Assembly: GCF_900176435.1 (NCBI RefSeq)
Contig: NZ_FWYE01000002.1
Location: forward strand, 298,610 to 362,609
DNA from: Picrophilus oshimae DSM 9789
GTDB taxonomy: Archaea > Thermoplasmatota > Thermoplasmata > Thermoplasmatales > Thermoplasmataceae
DNA: 64,000 nucleotides
Direction: 5' to 3'
Shown one piece after another: positions 62,759 through 64,000 of the stretch. Below the pieces are notes generated by a model, which did not search any database, was not told where the DNA came from, and saw nothing but the letters and a program-made list of their open reading frames with translations. How positions within the stretch are numbered: position 1 is the first letter of the stretch; each line of letters begins with the position of its first letter. Position numbers and translations under genes: made by a program.

Positions 62759-64000
62759 TTAGAAGAATTTTGTTGTTGCTATTACACTGCCTGCTATTAA
62801 ATCGTTTAATGCCAGTGTATTGTAATTTACATTATGCGTTGCATATGATGAATTGCTTGATGAGCCATTGTATGATATGTACATTAAATTATAGAAGTAT
62901 CCACCAAATGGATTGTAGACAAAGTTGTGTACATATGGCTGGACAAAGTAATATGTGTATGGCATTGGAAGCCACATGTATGCATATTGATCATATACTA
63001 TCTTTGAAACTGTCTTCATATCCTTTATCTGTGTTGTTGCATTGACAAAGTCCAGGAATGAGAAGTAGTGCTGAAGCGTTGCATTGTCAACCCAGGCATC
63101 ATTGCCACCGAATGTTCCACCCTCTGATTTATCGTATATTGGTATTAACTGCTGGCCTATTGGATCTGGATAGTCTGGAAGCCAGCCAAGGTCAACGAAG
63201 TGCGGTGTTGTTGATGGTGATGTCCAGTCTGCAACCTCTGATTCTGTTACATATGCAGCAGTGAAGTGTAAGCCAACCTTTGCAAATGAGTCTATTGCAA
63301 GCGTTGTCTGTTCTGTTTCAAGTGTTGTTGCCGGTGCTATTCCTGTTATTGTAAACGTATGTGATGATAGATCCGTTCCGGATGTATCACCGATCTTTGT
63401 TCCGTTTGGCAACACAACGTAGAAGTGGCATTCATCACCTGCAATTGTCAGGTTCTGTATTGCAGCTGTTATGTTCTGTTTTGGCAGCGGGAAGTTATCA
63501 GGATTGTAGTATGCCTTACCGTACTGTGGTGATAATGGTCCAAGCTCAAGGTATGCCTCAGGTGTTCCATTGTAGTTATTATTATATATCGTCAACTCCT
63601 CTGCATAATTCAATGAATCATAAAAAGCCACTCTGAAGTGTAAATTCTTTGTGTATGATCTCTGTGTGTTCATTGATATATAGAATGCACCAAGAACCTT
63701 GTATGATTTAACAAGGTTTCCATTTGCCTCTGATTTATCATAGAATCCTGAGATTATCTGCTTAAATGATGATGGACCAACCTCGCTGATCTGGGATGTA
63801 TTATCATCGAAGTCCTCAAGACGGTCTGTATGTGATAATCCGTATTTTATTACTATCTCCGGTATGTGTGCTGGCTGTGCTATTGCAGGTATCTGTGATG
63901 CATGGCCATTTACCCAGTAGTTTGGATTCTTTACAAGAACTATGGTGCTTAGACCGGATGATACACTCTTTATTGTGTATGGACCTGAGCCTATTGCACC
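62759..64000 (-). CDS. Family 5 (oligopeptide-type) ABC solute-binding protein, C-terminal part
   Basis: Extracytoplasmic substrate-binding protein of a peptide/nickel-type ABC transporter. The frame stays open to the right edge, so the N-terminus lies outside the window; the last internal Met at 63673 is not the start. At the far right GSGPYTIKSVSSGLSTIVLV followed by KNPNYW is the family-5 hallmark. The rest is rich in Asn, Ser, Thr, Tyr and poor in charge, as expected for a protein exposed to acid. No C-terminal anchor. Transport permease and ATPase genes are not in view. Confidence 0.9.
   Translation of the reverse strand, partial: GAIGSGPYTIKSVSSGLSTIVLVKNPNYWVNGHASQIPAIAQPAHIPEIVIKYGLSHTDRLEDFDDNTSQISEVGPSSFKQIISGFYDKSEANGNLVKSYKVLGAFYISMNTQRSYTKNLHFRVAFYDSLNYAEELTIYNNNYNGTPEAYLELGPLSPQYGKAYYNPDNFPLPKQNITAAIQNLTIAGDECHFYVVLPNGTKIGDTSGTDLSSHTFTITGIAPATTLETEQTTLAIDSFAKVGLHFTAAYVTESEVADWTSPSTTPHFVDLGWLPDYPDPIGQQLIPIYDKSEGGTFGGNDAWVDNATLQHYFSFLDFVNATTQIKDMKTVSKIVYDQYAYMWLPMPYTYYFVQPYVHNFVYNPFGGYFYNLMYISYNGSSSNSSYATHNVNYNTLALNDLIAGSVIATTKFF

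Noticed and set aside
1..64000. CRISPR arrays, insertion sequences, prophage genes or rRNA
   Set aside because: Reading through the window I saw no regularly spaced repeats, transposase or phage genes and no rRNA segments. All gaps are short and AT-rich.

Overview
The window is a gene-dense, AT-rich stretch of archaeal chromosome. Archaeal markers include RNA polymerase subunit D with uS11/uS4/uS13, MCM, Alba, a thermosome subunit, fibrillarin, an MBF1 homologue, membrane-bound LonB, KEOPS Cgi121, archease, Taw1, a pyruvoyl arginine decarboxylase and a tetraether-lipid radical SAM enzyme. The very low GC, the heavy use of ATA (Ile) and AGG/AGA (Arg) codons, the many leaderless genes and the overall gene set point to a thermoacidophile of the Thermoplasmatales, most likely Picrophilus or a close relative. 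This genus assignment is inference. No insertion sequence, prophage, CRISPR array or rRNA gene was seen. No gap between genes exceeds about 305 bases.

Layout. 1-1.3 kb: 3' part of a class II ribonucleotide reductase. 1.5-5.5 kb: three-gene glycogen/alpha-glucan operon (debranching enzyme, GT4 glycosyltransferase, GH57 enzyme) on the minus strand. 5.6-8.8 kb: PfkB sugar/nucleoside kinase facing the cgi121-lon pair. 9.1-16 kb: plus-strand run of eno, dphB, serS, an MscS channel and a MoxR-ATPase/VWA pair. 16-20.5 kb: DUF1641 protein with an SQR-like flavoprotein, phosphoglucose/phosphomannose isomerase, and the archaeal Rqc2/NEMF homologue. 20.6-22 kb: hydrolase and TauE-type exporter. 22-26.8 kb: minus-strand information-processing block rpoD, rps11, rps4, rps13, DUF424, mcm. 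tRNA-Thr(GGT) follows at 26.85 kb, then a ROK sugar kinase, an NfeD-type protease, aspS and a previously easy-to-miss 44-residue gene. 31-34 kb: fibrillarin, MBF1 and the otsA-otsB trehalose pair. 35-38 kb: small unknown genes and purS-purL. 38-42 kb: degenerate metallo-beta-lactamase-fold protein, Lrp regulator, alba, polyprenyl diphosphate synthase, ArsA/Get3 ATPase and a 59-residue gene. 42-49 kb: taw1, thermosome, Lhr helicase and a geranylgeranyl-reductase-like flavoprotein. 48.7-52.3 kb: arginine decarboxylase, leuS, archease. 52.4-55.2 kb: isovaleryl-CoA-dehydrogenase-type enzyme, a thiolase-fold protein without its catalytic Cys, and a DUF35 partner. 55-64 kb: tetraether synthase, gamma-glutamyltranspeptidase, a block of uncharacterised genes including a PsiE-like membrane protein and a winged-helix protein, an MFS transporter, a rhodanese, and the C-terminal part of a peptide-binding ABC lipoprotein/solute-binding protein.

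Themes. Storage and compatible carbohydrate metabolism (glycogen operon, trehalose synthesis, PGI/PMI, ROK kinase, enolase) and membrane-lipid/isoprenoid functions (prenyl synthase, reductase-like flavoprotein, Tes) are both well represented. Gene starts were refined by locating TATA-like boxes about 25 bases upstream. This places several starts on internal ATG, GTG or TTG codons and suggests many leaderless transcripts. The most notable observations are: the thiolase-fold/DUF35/acyl-CoA dehydrogenase cluster with a repurposed active site; a dphB gene whose conserved N-terminus can only be reached from a non-canonical ATA start behind a strong Shine-Dalgarno; a perfectly palindromic TATA box placed symmetrically between two divergent leaderless genes; a metallo-beta-lactamase-fold protein that has lost three metal-ligand histidines; and an uncharacterised gene block at 58.6-61.1 kb.
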